64,000 bases of DNA from Rhabdornis inornatus (GCA_013397075.1 VWZS01007432.1:601914-665913), one strand, 5' to 3'; positions 13,260-24,816 are shown, numbered from the stretch's first letter. Numbers and translations: made by a program. Notes: generated from the letters alone by a model not told the origin.

Positions 13260-13293
13260 CTGACAGCTCTTCTGCTCTCTGATTCCTTAACAG
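13260..13293 (+). promoter_or_regulatory. Splice acceptor of the terminal exon
   Basis: A pyrimidine-rich stretch ('ctcttctgctctctgattcc') leads into 'ttaacag', with the invariant AG at 13292-13293. 'ctctgat' or 'cttaac' could serve as the branch site. The exon that follows is open in phase 0 from its first base, which supports this as the real boundary. Confidence 0.7.
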
Positions 13294-13425
13294 GTCATGC
13301 AGATGGACCAGAAGCTGGATGACATCCTGAGCACGCTGCAGGCTCAGCTGGGGGATCAGCCCCAGGCACAGATGCCAGGGCCAGCCACCCCACCTGTCAG
13401 ACATGCACAGAGTCCCCCCCAGTGA
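13294..13425 (+). CDS. KCNQ1: Terminal coding exon of a KCNQ1-like potassium channel (partial gene, 43 residues + stop)
   Basis: This phase-0 exon opens with V-M-Q-M-D-Q-K-L and ends at TGA (13423-13425). Hydrophobic residues at positions 1, 4, 8, 11, 15 and 19 give a coiled-coil heptad pattern over the first 20 residues; a Gln/Pro-rich tail follows. In KCNQ1 the last exon starts at codon 599, also in phase 0, with V-T-Q-L-D-Q-R-L. That segment belongs to the helix D tetrameric coiled coil used for channel assembly in the cytoplasm. KCNQ1 forms the slow delayed-rectifier K+ channel with KCNE subunits in heart and epithelia. Other KCNQ paralogues share the K-V-x-Q-x-[DE]-x-K-L pattern but have longer or different tails. 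The human exon encodes about 78 residues, so this tail is about 35 shorter and lacks the terminal PY-type motif (L-P-T-Y). The rest of the gene lies to the left of the window. Family assignment by residue pattern is fairly good; orthology to KCNQ1 is inferred. Confidence 0.6.
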   Translation, partial: VMQMDQKLDDILSTLQAQLGDQPQAQMPGPATPPVRHAQSPPQ

Positions 13426-13615
13426 ATCAGAAAATGTGAAAGCCAGTGGACAGCCACATGTGACCCTCTCGCTCTTTCACGTCCGTGTATTTCTCAGTCT
13501 TGGTGTCTTCAGCTGTGCCGTGGGTGAAATGAAATATTCTGCAGTAGTAGATTAATGACGAAAAAAATAAGGGGAAAAAAAGGAAAAGAAATAAAAAGAG
13601 AAGAAACAGCAAAAA
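13426..13615 (+). other. Putative 3' UTR of the KCNQ1-like gene
   Basis: Sequence after the stop codon runs to an AATAAA at 13590-13595 in an A-rich stretch. T-rich sequence ('ttttgcacctgttttatttt') lies about 50-75 bp downstream and could act as the downstream element. This would give a short UTR of about 180-190 bp. Another canonical signal at 14973-14978 would give a UTR of about 1.6 kb, similar in scale to the human transcript, so the end is not fixed. Confidence 0.35.
13590..13595 (+). terminator. Candidate polyadenylation signal AATAAA
   Basis: This is the first canonical hexamer downstream of the stop codon. It sits in low-complexity A-rich sequence, which weakens it; the T-rich sequence downstream supports it. 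Confidence 0.35.
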
Positions 13616-14489
13616 GCCAGACACAACCTTATGAAAGCACATAAGTTTTGCACCTGTTTTATTTTAGCCATCGTTAGCTAAACTCTGCTAGGCTGCAGCA
13701 GCCCATTTCCCATCCCCCCAGCCCCATTCGGGTTGAACACACAGGCACAGGGCAGGCTGTCGAGGGAAGCATCCCAGCCAGGGTTAGGATGACCCGTTTG
13801 TGGGCACGGAAGGGGAAAAGAACTGTTCTTTTGGCATTTAATCGCTAAGTTTAATGCTCACAGCATGCCCGAAAGGGGGAAAGGAGCCAGCATTTGAACA
13901 TGAAACAAATGGAAATCAGTGAACAGGAAAATTAAACAGCATGTTTTGACTTCTACCAAGCAGTGAGGATCATAAGAAGGGCAGATTTATATGCTAGTGC
14001 GAATGACAAAGTAAAGACAACAGGCTACTGATTAAAAATATGGAAGTGTACACAGGCTGGTTGACATATGAAAAGCTGAAGCAGAGACTTCAGCTAATTA
14101 AAGCAAAGGGTTGCCAGTGAGATGAGATGCATGTTGGAACAGACAGGCAGGAGAGATAGGATCTGCGTAGGCTTACTTCACCAGAACACTGTAATAGCTA
14201 TCAGCTACGCTGATGACTGTTATGCAAAATGTTCTCCAGCTTTTACCTTCATTCAGCAGCGGTTGTTGACTCCAGTTGCCTTAATTTTAACATAAGAAAC
14301 CTGTATGGTAATTGGCTGTGAACTATCTGTGAAGCTGGGTTCAAGAAGCAGGGTGCTGCAGCAGGGCTGCAGCTGCGATTGAGAATGGCAGGGCTCCTTC
14401 CTTAAAGAAAACAGAAATGCACGCACTGTTGATGAAAGTTAATCGCTGTTTAAATAAACTGCTGTATATAATTTTAAACGCTAGATTTA
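13616..14489. other. Unassigned single-copy sequence
   Basis: No coding exon or recognisable repeat is visible. The stretch is either intergenic or the distal 3' UTR of the KCNQ1-like gene. Confidence 0.5.
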
Positions 14490-15240
14490 TTTTTTGCCTT
14501 GTAATCTGGCCGTAAATCGAGTGCACGTGCTGGCTGATGTGCTGTTGTTGAGGAACACATCTGGTGCAGGTAGCTGGGCCCGCAAGCTGCAGATGGAAAT
14601 GCAGGCTGAGCTGCAGATTTAAATGCAGATTGAAGTACAGGTTGAGCTCTGGGTGGGAGCCCAGGACAAGAGGATGAACTGCCGACCTTTGGGATGACAA
14701 AGGACACAAAGGCGGGTGACACCCAGCCAGGTGAATGGACACTGAGACACAGCAGCAGCCGGGAATTGCCGACCTTTTGGACAATAAGGGAGATGAAAAG
14801 AGTGATGGCAGCGAGGCGGATGGACACGGAGATGGGGCAGGAGCCGAAGACTCGGGAGCAAGAGAGAGACTGGCCACGGGGAGAATGTGATGGGATAAAA
14901 TCCCAGGGGTTCCTTTGCTGGGTCCCTCCCTGGAGGCACCAGCTGGGGCTGTTCCTGTGTCACTGCCCCAGCAATAAATGGCTTTATGGGACGAGCCCTC
15001 TGGGACTCTGCCACCTGTGCCATGGCAAAGCTGGTGTGATGTGAGTGGGGTGTGTGGGGAGCCAGGCAGGGACCCCTCGGTCACTGGAGCCAAGGAAGGG
15101 CCTTTGGTCCCAGAAAGTCTCTGACCTTGGGAGTGGCACTGCCAGAGAGCCCCGGGAATGGCCTGACTGGGGAGTTTCCTTCCCACTGCCACCCTGAAAT
15201 GGATCTCACCTGGCACTTCAGAAAAGGGACAATACAGCAC
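14490..15240 (+). mobile_element. Possible solo LTR or LTR-like block
   Basis: This block contrasts with its AT-rich flanks: it is GC-richer and has internal direct repeats. Two diverged copies of about 87 bp start with a shared 'tgccgacctttt'-like core at about 14680 and 14767. They are followed by a T/C-rich stretch, then AATAAA (14973-14978) inside a small 'ataaa-tggc-tttat' inverted repeat, then GT-rich sequence (15032-15058). Tandem repeats upstream of a polyadenylation signal are typical of U3-R-U5 organisation. No primer-binding site, gag/pol reading frame or clear target-site duplication was identified, and the ends are approximate. The long minus-strand open frames here show no protein similarity. 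A long KCNQ1 3' UTR is an alternative reading. Confidence 0.3.
14973..14978 (+). terminator. Candidate polyadenylation signal with GT-rich downstream element
   Basis: AATAAA is followed 55-80 bp later by 'gtgtgatgtgagtggggtgt', a GT-rich element of the kind that supports cleavage. It could terminate either an LTR transcript or a longer KCNQ1-like 3' UTR. Confidence 0.4.
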
Positions 15241-16854
15241 TTTGCTAAAACCTAAATAATAAACCAAGCTAAAATGGGCGCAGTGTTACTTACTTGAGTC
15301 TTTTTAATATATTTGCATAACCAACAATTTGAATGAGCAGAAGACTGCAGAGCAAAGACCTGATTCCTGGGAAATCCTAAATATATTCTATTCCCACTCA
15401 TATCCATGAGAGCCAAGCCTGCATTGCATTTAAAAGCAACCTGAAAGACTGGTCCCTTAATAAGCATTTATTTGGACAAATGAGTGGTCCATTTCAATGT
15501 AATCAAATTAGTTTCTAACTATTACCTGTCCCTTTAAAACTCTTTCCCAGGTTTGTGTGTCTGGGAATTCAAGCTTGGAAAGAGCACAATGAGACTGATT
15601 CCAATCTTTAGATTGCAGGCGCGTCTTAGACAGAATATTAATGATGTGTGAGAGGCAATAAAATAAAAAAAAAAGAAAAAGAAGAAACAATGTGGTTTTA
15701 ATTAAATCAGCTGACAAGCCGCCGTTCCATCTTGTCTGATTACTACAGAGTTACTGAACATGACCAAATACAGCATGTAACATGGGAAAAACAGTAAATA
15801 ATCATTGCCAGAGCATTGAGTTGTTCCTGGCTTTCAGTCAGGGTCATGAGCTTCTGCAATAGTCCTTCATAAAACCTCCCTGACTCTGGCCAGACAGAGC
15901 TAAATGGGCAACTGGACACCAAATTAGGGTTAACGCCGTTTTATCAGGCACAGGTAAAAGAAAATAAATCTGCCTGGACGTCCCTTTGCCACAGAGGGAC
16001 AAGGAGCAGTGCAGCTTTGAGCAGAAAAGCTCAGGGACAGCTGGGGCCAACACAAGGTGACACTTTCTTCTGCAACACTGCAGATGTTTGTGTGAGGGAT
16101 ATCCTGATCACTTGGTGGACCAAGTAATGCAACAGTGTTTTACTTACTATTCAGCCTCAACAGAAGTGTTTAGGCACTATATATATAGCAACACCTACTA
16201 CTCTGAAGTGCCTGGAAAATCCAGCTAAATAGAATACAAGTGGTCACAGCTATGGTGAGTGTCAGAAAGGATGAGTGGGTGGGAGGAAAAGATAAAGAGG
16301 CATGCAGTGGTCCCTCCAGAAATACAGAGTGTGTACCAGAGTGTCTGTATGCGTGTGTGTGTGCACACATGTCTTTTTTAAACTCACACCGGGGTTTCCC
16401 CAGCAAATCTTGAGGGAGGCCAGAGCCTGAACCTTCAGAGATTTTAAAATCCAGCAGTGCTGGCCATACAGTCACTTTACAGCTGGCACTGTGGACACCA
16501 CAGTGTGGCAGGACCTATGACCAGCACACTCCCCATTGCTAGAACAGAGAGATGAGCATGTGGCTTGAGCAAATTGCAGGAACGAAGGAAGAAGCCTGGT
16601 GGGAGACACCCATTTTCACACCACATGAAGAGATTAATGGTAAAAAAATTCAAGCAACATAGATTAGCCGTACTTAAGAAAATCTCCACACCCATGGCTA
16701 AGACAGAAGTTGCCATCCAGCAAAATATTTCTGATTACCCAGGGGGAAAGTACACAGAATTAGCACTGATTAGCACCATGTGGTGACACTTCCTGACCCT
16801 TCTTCTGAGTAAGGATGGTTTGGTATAGGTATACAAACTGTATATTAATACATT
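15241..16854. other. Unassigned single-copy sequence
   Basis: No coding exon or recognisable interspersed repeat is visible. A short (GT)n stretch lies near 16349-16371 and a short TA run near 16178-16188. Confidence 0.5.
16349..16371. repeat. (GT)n / CACA alternating purine-pyrimidine tract
   Basis: 'gcgtgtgtgtgtgcacacat' is a short alternating tract with mild Z-DNA potential. Confidence 0.8.
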
Positions 16855-17405
16855 TGCACTTGGCCTTGTTGAACTCCACGTGGCTCTCATGGTCTCACTT
16901 CTCCAGGTCCCTCTGGATGGCATCCCTTCCCTCAAGCCCATCCATGCCTGGCTCAGCTTGCTGTCACCTGCAAACCTGCTAAGGGGGCACTCCATCCCAC
17001 AGGCTGGGGCACTGAAGAAGATATTAAATAGTGTTTTTCCCAGCACAGACCCTGAGGCACATCACTCATTGTCGGTTTCCATTGATCTGTAAACTGAAAC
17101 TCTTTGGATGCAACCATCCAGACAATTCCTTGTCCATCTAACTTTCCATCCATACCTCTCTAATTCTGAACTAACAATGTCAAGGGGGAGTCTATCAAAG
17201 GCCTTAAAAAAGTCCAGGTAGCTGATCTCAGTTGTCACTATTGTAGAAGGTAAGTAGATAAGTCAGGCATGATTGCACTTGCTGAAGTCATGTTCAGTCT
17301 CATTAATCTCCTCCTTGTCTTCCACATAATTCAACAGGAGTTCTAGGAGGATCTGTCCCATGATCATATTGGGCACTAAGGTGACTGGTCAGCAGTCTCA
17401 GGGTC
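16855..17405 (-). mobile_element. CR1 LINE fragment, reverse-transcriptase region (decayed)
   Basis: Read on the minus strand from right to left, the block encodes the order of the CR1 reverse-transcriptase palm: a 'P-x-x-x-M-x-Q-I-L-L-E' segment near 17370, 'L-D-F-x-K-A-F-D' near 17190, 'G-S-V-L-G' with 'L-F-N-I-F' near 17030, the catalytic box at 16963-16974, and the downstream 'D-L-D-R-L-E..' region ending near 16860. The catalytic F-x-D-D box reads F-A-G-D, so the first metal-binding Asp is lost. Several stops and frame shifts interrupt it. Neither the endonuclease domain nor the 3' terminal repeats are present. It is an inactive internal fragment with unclear edges. Confidence 0.85.
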
Positions 17406-18141
17406 CTGCTTGTTCCCCCTTGTGAAAACACATGCACTACCATGCATTCGTTCCCCTTTGGCAGCAGCCCTAACACAAGCCAAAATTACAGAAAGCATTC
17501 CCAGGGAAGTCCATGTGTGTGTTTTCATCTCCATTTGTACTGACACTGGTTCACTGGTGTTCACCCTGTTTGTGCTGGATGGGAGTGCAGCTGCTGAGCA
17601 GGGAGCACTCAGCAAGGTCACTCCTACAGCAGCTCCCCTTGCTCCAGTGGAACAGTGACAATGCCATGAGTGGACACGGCCCATGAAGTTGTCAGCACTG
17701 TGCAGCCACGTCTGCAGTGGTCCCACCTTGCCTTTTGACTCAGAACAGAGGCACAGCCCGGGCAGTCAAGGTCTCCCAAGGCCGCAAGATCAGCAGGGGC
17801 AGCTGCCAGGAGCGCAGTTTACCAGCGCATCAAAAGACAAGAGTGCAGGAGATCAAGTAAAGATGAGATACTTTTTTTTCCAAAAGATCACATGGTTTTC
17901 TAGCTGATCCAATTTCACTGTGGAAAATACATGATGTCCTCCCTTACCAGAGACATTGACACCAACCCAAACAAGATTTTCCACATTCCTTCTAATAATG
18001 CATGGCATCCTGAAGTCTGCTGTCTGCCTGTGATGATGCAAGATGCTCAGAAGTCGGTACAACAAAGCCCGAGGGGATTATTTTCTCATTTCCATAACTA
18101 CATAGTCAGTAATAATATCAGGAACCAATCTTATCTCAAAA
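17406..18141. other. Unassigned single-copy sequence
   Basis: I see no coding exon and no repeat I can name. The open frames are short and unlike known proteins. Confidence 0.5.
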
Positions 18142-18219
18142 TGTGTACTCAGATCTTTAACGATGATATTTCTTAAGTGATGTGTACTCAGATCTTTAAT
18201 GGTGATATTTCTTAAGTGA
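18142..18219. repeat. 39-bp tandem duplication (two copies)
   Basis: Two adjacent 39-bp units (18142-18180 and 18181-18219) start 'tgtgtactcagatcttta' and end 'atttcttaagtga'. They differ at only two positions. The near identity points to a recent local duplication, and copy number may vary between individuals. Confidence 0.9.
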
Positions 18220-21200
18220 TGTGTGGGATTAAACACATGCATATGATAAGGCCACAGCAGTGAGGGAGATAAAAGTTCAGCTTCCATCAGCTGGAGGCTT
18301 TCATTCCTGAGAAAAGAAAGGTAACTGTGCCCCCAGAACAGATGATATGGGTGACAGATCACAAATCTGCTGCCTCATCTGGAACACTCTCCTCGTCTCT
18401 GGAGAGTACAAAGTGAGAAAAGACCCTCCAGACATGGTTGTCCATTCCAGAAGTGAGCCTGTCCAGCAGCCCTGGATGTTTTCCATCCAACTGCCTTGAT
18501 GTGGTATCCCAGAGGAACCTGTGCTGGAAGTCCCTCCAAACTCTGTAGGACCAGGACAGCTCCATTCCCAGCTCAGTAGCTATGGTAAATGAGCAGGGTT
18601 CGTTTGGTGCCTCTTTTCCCAGTAGCTCAAGCAGTTTTCTCTTCTCACTGATGTTTCCAACCTAAGCCCTGAAGGGTCTGGACTGACAATACATTTAGGA
18701 TGTGCTGTATCTCGTGCAGCCCTAAACAGCAGAGCTCATTCAGCATTCTTTTGAACAATCTGAACAATGTGTCTAAAAAGAAAACCATGGTTTAGCGAGC
18801 AAAATGACGCCAGGTAAAGAATCCCAAACATCAAAACTGCATTGTTTAGTGTTCTGAAGAAGTACATGCCAGAATCATTGTAATGGCCAAGAAAAGCCTG
18901 GTGAAGGGCCCAGGGTAGATATTTCTCAGACATCATTTCTAGCTGCAGTGTAGCCCAGCCAGCAGAACTAGACAAGATGATACTGTGCTGTCTCCATGGT
19001 AGGAAAAGGTTTGAGTCCCTTTCAACCAGCCTGAAGAGCAACCTCTTTTCTCAGTTAAAGCAACCTCTGCTCTTAGTCAAAAGACACTCCAAGGTAGCTG
19101 GAAATATAAGACACCAAAAGAGAGAGAAAAAGTCTAATTAACTAATGGTCATTATCCTTTTCCCACATCCTTTTCTAACCTCCGGAGGATCCCGAGCTCT
19201 GGTCTGGATTCGTGTTACTGGTGCTGGGGACGTGCATGTGCTCCCTACAGCAAACAGCGCCTGTCAGACAGGAAAGAAAGAAACAGCAAAGAGCATCCTC
19301 CCCACAAGGAGCTGTTTTGCCAAAACACTTACTACCTCGTGTTTAGCCCTCATTGTGGGCTCCCAAAGGACTCTGTAAAAATACAGTGTCTCTGCTTAAA
19401 TTCCTGGCTGAACACCCATTCGTCTCAGGGCTTGGATTTGGCACATGTGGGTTTGTGAACAGAATTTTAACTCATCTTCATTATGTTGTTTGATCTCCCC
19501 CTGGGGTGGGTGGAACTGCGTGCAAGGGACTGACCTGACATAAGCAGTGAGGGGAAGGGAATTTTTGAACTCTGTGATTAATGTAACTGCTGTATCTTGT
19601 CTGGCCAATCAGACAGGCAAAGGTTGTTCTTTGTTAACCAAAGAATCACAATTTTCAGCAACAATGCCTTGGAGCGTTTGCCTGAGACTCACCTCAGCCT
19701 TAGAGGGGAAAATTCACGTTTCAAAAATACCTGTCGAGCATCACTCATGCTTAGTGAAAATGCAGCTTTTCTTCTTTACTGCTATGTACCTTGGGTTGTC
19801 CCATCCCTTGTTTGCACCCTGGTCACCAAGACCCTTCAAGCAGCCACTGTTTGTGGTGGAGGGGCTGGGGTTTATACCATCAATGTGAGGGGCAAGGGGG
19901 ACCACTTGTGCACAGTTACTGTGGCAGAAGAACAATTGCCTGATTCAGTGTCCTCATTCCCTTTGTTTTCTTTGCTGAGAATTTTCCCCTTTCTGAAACA
20001 CTAAACAGCTCATTTCTTCCAACCTAAACAAATGATCCTGCCAGCTACTGATTTTTCCCTCCTTTCTATTTCTAATGGTTGGTATTGTAAGTACAAGTTT
20101 CCATTTGTTTGATAGCAGGTCAGGAGGCCAAGAAGAGCGAGGGACAGCTCCTTTTACACATCAGTGCTGTGCCAAACTCTTCAGTTTGGCCACACCATGA
20201 GTGTCATCACTCTTGGACTCCACCAACCCCACTGGCCAACTCCCAGGGAGCTGCTGCTTTGGCTGGAGACAGGCAGAGTGCAGTAGGAGAGCAACAGAGT
20301 GTCCATCCTCAGAGTCTTGTGTGTCCCTTTTACTGAGCTGGTGCATTCTCCCCTCTGTGTTATCGTGTTATTCCCCACACCAAGCCAGTCCTCCAGATAA
20401 GGAAGCCTGTTGCATTAGGAAAGCTGGCAATAAACTTCAGCATCAACCCAGAACTAGTCCAAAGGGCTGCAGCTGACAGGCTGCAGTCATTCCTTCCCAT
20501 GGAAGAGCATCAGGGAAAAGAGGGAATATTCCTGTAGATGCAGACTGCTGAGAGGTTTTCTACTTGATGAGTCTGTGCTCAAAGCAGGTGAAATTCAATG
20601 CAGACATGAATCTTCTGGAGTCATGGACTTCCACCACCAATGAATTTGGCTCAAGCTCTCTTACCATGTGTCTGAATAAGTAGTTGGTAGGTTTAAAAAA
20701 GCCCTTGGTTTCACTAACCTTACTGGAGCCCTGAATTGAAGTGAAAATTTCCCAGTGACCTTCCAACCCATATATTACATAGCAGACAGTAGTTTTCATT
20801 CCATGGAAAACCCGAGTTTGGACACAAATAGAGATAGACATCACAGAGGTGCCCAGTGACCGCGATCCATTTTGCGAATGGCACTGCTTTGAGTGGGTTC
20901 TCAGATCTCCTAAGCTTCCCTCTGAGTTTAAAGCAAAAAAAAAAAATGGCAAGTGCAGCAGAATCTGCACATTCTGAGTGACTTGGATCAATGTCTGACA
21001 AGGTTGCTGCGTGTTCAGTGCTGAATTAAAATGGCAAGTTATTGAAAATATGTCAGTAATTATCAGGTGGGGAAAAACTCCCAGATTATTTGGGCCTTGC
21101 CCATGTACCCATTTTGCAAAAATAACATCATTTTCACTGGCAACATTTTGCGTGAGGCTGAAAATTAAGGTGACAGTGAAAGTGTTGAATAAGCATAAAG

Positions 21201-23649
21201 CCAGCTTATCCCTTCAAGCATAAACAGCTGAAGGAGTGGTTTGTGGCAAGGAATTACCTATGACAGTCATGCTCTTTCATGTTCTGGGATGGAGCTGCTC
21301 TGTGTGCTCCCCCTCCACCCAACCTGCTCCCCAGTTTGGGTGAAATCATGTCTTTGGCCTTCAACAGGCAGCCCTGTTTGAGGTGATTACTGTGCAGAAC
21401 CTGGAGCCATGGGCTGCTGGAAATGAAAGAGCAGGCTGAGCTCGCACAGCTCCTTCTGGCTGCTCCTGCCATAAGCTGGAGCAGGGAATGAGGGGTATGA
21501 GGGCTGACCGCTCTGAGTGAGAAGAGGAGATGTCCACAGGGGTAAGGAGGCCAGCAGAGACCACGGTGTCGCTGACAGGGACCCAGTCCCACAGGACTAA
21601 ATCCAGGCTCAAGCTACTCGTGTTCCCTGCAGGAAAGAAAAGCTTAAAACAAAAGGACTGCAAAAGTAGCTGAAAACTTGGCAAAAAGCATACAAAAGAG
21701 TCAGGGAAATTGGATGAATAAAATGCCCCCCACCCCCCCAGGTGCCAGCAACATAAACATTGGAAAGGCTGGAGCGCTCAAATGGCTTTGCTTTCATAAA
21801 GTGCCTTTTTTTTCCCCCCAGACTTTTTTGGTTCTGTTTTTCTTCTTTATCTCTCCCCAGCAGTGGCTGACAGATGACCTTTAAAGCCCCGGAGAGCTGC
21901 CCCAGCAGGTGATTTACTAACAGCTGTGCCAGTCAGCAAACCGGAGGGGCAGAGGTCGGGGCTGCCCAGTCAATTCAGGGTGGGATTTAATTAAAGAAAG
22001 ATGCATTACACTTTTTATTGATTTGTGTGCATGCACACACGAGCCTTTTCTTCTTTTCCTCTTTCTTTTTATTTTTTTAATATGTCCCTGCTTCATGCAC
22101 CTGGACATTTTATCCTGGCTGTGTCAGACTTGCTGCCTCACCCCCCAAGGACACCATGCCCTGAAATCCCATCTCACACTTCCAGAGGGGCTGGGAACAG
22201 GTGGGGAGGAGGCAAGTGGAGGGGAACCCAGCAACTGACAGCACACGGCATCCCTGCTTTTCCCTTGGTTTTCATGGCATGCTGGGTGGGTATTTAGGGA
22301 TGCTGGCTTTTCTTTCCCTCTCCCCCTGCAGTAAAACTCTGCCATTCTTCTGTCTTCCAGATGATCCATTGGGAGAGTGGGAAGAAAGGCATTAAAAGGA
22401 CAAGTCTTTCCTTTTTGGATCAAAAGCTTTTCCACTAAAGACAGTGGGCATTTTTGGAGCAGTAAAATACATGGTAAAAAGGCAGGATCAAAATTCTGTG
22501 ACTCTGTATTCACACACCAGTGTAGCTCATTATTTTTACTCATGCACCTAATCCCCTTTTTTTGCTAACTCAGACTTTTAGTATTACTTTTTTTCTGCTG
22601 TTATTTTTATCAGATTTTTAAAATATATAATGTTCACATATAAACAAACTTCTATTCAACTTGTGAGTTTAAAAAGTGCAGTGATCATCATGGCTAAGGC
22701 CATGGCACTGAGAAATCTAAAGATTTGCTGTAAAGTCTTTCAGTGATGGAGAATCTGCTGTTCTAGTGGTGAAATTAATCCTTCACAAAATAAATAAGAT
22801 TTTGTGACCAAGTTTTTCCAAAGGCATTTTTCAGTCACAGAGTCTTACAGGGAGGAGTCAGATAAATTAAGAGTAAATCATCTTGCATTTTCTCAGAAGT
22901 CACTGCCCTCACAGATGTTTCTACCAAATCACTTTACAGTCTTCCCTTGAGTAGAACACATGGAACTTCTGATGACTCGCAGTGCAAGGCAGATTTCATT
23001 GGCTTCGGATCCCTTGGTAAGCTTTTTTCTAAATCTTTTCCAGTTTTCCCAGCTCTTTTCTTGGCCATGTTGGTCTCTTTTCAAGGCATGGTAGTTGGCA
23101 TTGGCCTGGAAGTCCCTGTGACAGGTGAGGTTTCTATGGACCAAGATGCTCCCAGCACAGCTGCTAAATTTCCCTTTAAAGTGTTCTCTACAGCTCACCA
23201 GCCTGGGCTCAGGTATCCAGATGTGACACATCCAAGCCTTAGTTGGGTTCACATGGCTTCTGAAAAGACAAGAAGTAGCAGCCACCTGAACCAAAGACAA
23301 AGGAGATTTCAGAGTAGCTGAAGATCTGAGGGTTCCCCTTTCCCTCTTACTCTGGTTTCTACCATTATGGTTTTACACCCATGTACTGGCAGCAGCCATT
23401 GTCTGTAGGTCAGAATTCTACAGCCCTAACTTAAGGCAAACTCTTTCCAAAAATGGATGTTTTTGGTGTAGCAGACTGGCCTGGAATGTCTAGATCTAAA
23501 TTAATTACACATCCATCACAGGCTTCCCATCATCCCACCAAAACTGGGATGCCTGTGTTGGGCCGAGCCTTTCAACACTACCAAGACATCTGTACATCCA
23601 GTTCCCTTTAAAATGCATGGAAATAAATACCCAGCATCACTGCGTGGCT
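18220..23649. other. Unassigned single-copy sequence
   Basis: No recognisable exon, RNA gene or transposon was found. The block includes short A- and T-runs (for example near 20937) but nothing I can name. Open frames on both strands are short and of random composition. Confidence 0.5.
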
Positions 23650-23654
23650 TTGAA

Positions 23655-23862
23655 AATCCCCCTGCAATCTCCAACCCTCACTTCCCATCTGCAAAACAGG
23701 AATAACAGCAATTCCTACCCTGTATTTGCTTTATCAGTCTTGTCTATGTAGACCACAAATTCTATGAGACATGAACTGGCTGCTACTAAATATAGGTACA
23801 ATGTCTAGCACAGTTTTTATTAGAGCCCCTAGGCACTACAGCTCCATAAATATCCATGTTGA
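23655..23862 (+). repeat. Ancient CR1/L3-like 3' relic
   Basis: The segment contains 'cttcccatctgcaaaacagg' (compare 'tttccccatctgtaaaatgg'), 'cttgtctatgtagaccacaaattctatgagac', a diverged 'tgtctagcacagtttt', and 'gagcccctaggcactacagc' followed by 'ataaat'. This order matches the 3' end of an old amniote CR1 lineage, the same type as the relic at 1088-1222. Divergence is high and there is no coding potential. Confidence 0.5.
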
Positions 23863-24757
23863 CTTTTTCCAGATTAAGAACACATCAATGGGAGCTTTGC
23901 TCAAGTAAGAACTGCAGGATCTGGCACTGGTGCTCTTAAACCCTAATAGGAATGGGAGAGTCTGAAGCCTCTTCCAGGCTCATTCACTGGTATCAATGCT
24001 TTTAATACCAAGTCAGCTGTTGTGACATAAAGGGTATGTTTCTCTTGGTGCTGTTTCTTGGAACTGAAGAGCCCTCCTGAAGTTTTAATTTTCTTTACTG
24101 AAAAGCCCTGCTATGGTAAATCATCAACTCACCAAATTTATAGGAGGCACAGCACTTAGTATGTCACATCTCTGAGCCCAGCCTACTGATTCACTTACTT
24201 AAGCTTTTGTTCTTTTGCTTTGTAGTTCTCTTGATTTCAGCAACTGTCTATCATTTTCATGTGGCTTGCTGGCTAGAATGCCCCCTACTATTCCAGTAAT
24301 CATTGCCCTGCTAGAGTGTTTATTACTGACTGAATGGCTGCACAGACTGGTAAAATGACCTGAGCTGTATGAATATTCCCTCAAGTCTCTGGGGCCTCAC
24401 AATTCTTGAAAGAATGTAAAGGAAGAAAAAAATAAAAAAGGAGTTTAGTTATGGGGAAGGGTCAAAGTCAAGTTTCTCTGCAATAGCAGATTTCTTCGCT
24501 GCCTTCGGTGCCTCTGACACTGAACACTGACCACACCACCTTCAAAACTCAGGGAGCAGCTGTGAACTTGCCATGAGATGAGAACTGAGCCAGGTAACCT
24601 CCAGCAGCAGCCCATTGTACATGGGTGCATCAGGAGACTGCTGCTTAAATCGTGTGTGCTCCTCCTCTACAAAACATTCCCCCTGGATGGGGTCCCAACA
24701 CGCTGGGGACTGCCTCGGTGTTTGGGGTGTATTCGAGTTGAGGTTTGTGGTAGGTGC

Positions 24758-24816
24758 AAAAAAACACAAACAAAACAAAACAAAACACAAACAAACCACA
24801 CATACACATACAAAAA
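24758..24816. repeat. (CAAAA)n low-complexity tract
   Basis: CAAAA and CAAA units, without G, continue into a CA-rich stretch. This is simple-sequence DNA, not a gene. Confidence 0.85.

Larger units (their letters stand above)
1..13293 (+). other. 3' portion of the last intron of the KCNQ1-like gene
   Basis: No open reading frame here resembles a known protein, and no other exon-like segment flanked by splice sites was recognised. The intron assignment is inferred from the splice acceptor at 13291-13293 and the terminal exon behind it. The human KCNQ1 intron before the last exon is also very long (tens of kb), so more than 13 kb of intron is unremarkable. The stretch contains two or three ancient CR1/L3-like relics, a short CR1 tail, microsatellites, a CpG-enriched patch near 5.9-6.2 kb and two assembly gaps. 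The rest is unassigned single-copy sequence. If the terminal exon is misassigned, this would simply be intergenic DNA. Confidence 0.55.

Noticed and set aside
14341..15267. 308-codon minus-strand open frame
   Set aside because: The product is Ser/Pro/Leu-rich with no domain. It lies across the GC-rich LTR-like block with internal repeats, where long frames arise by chance.
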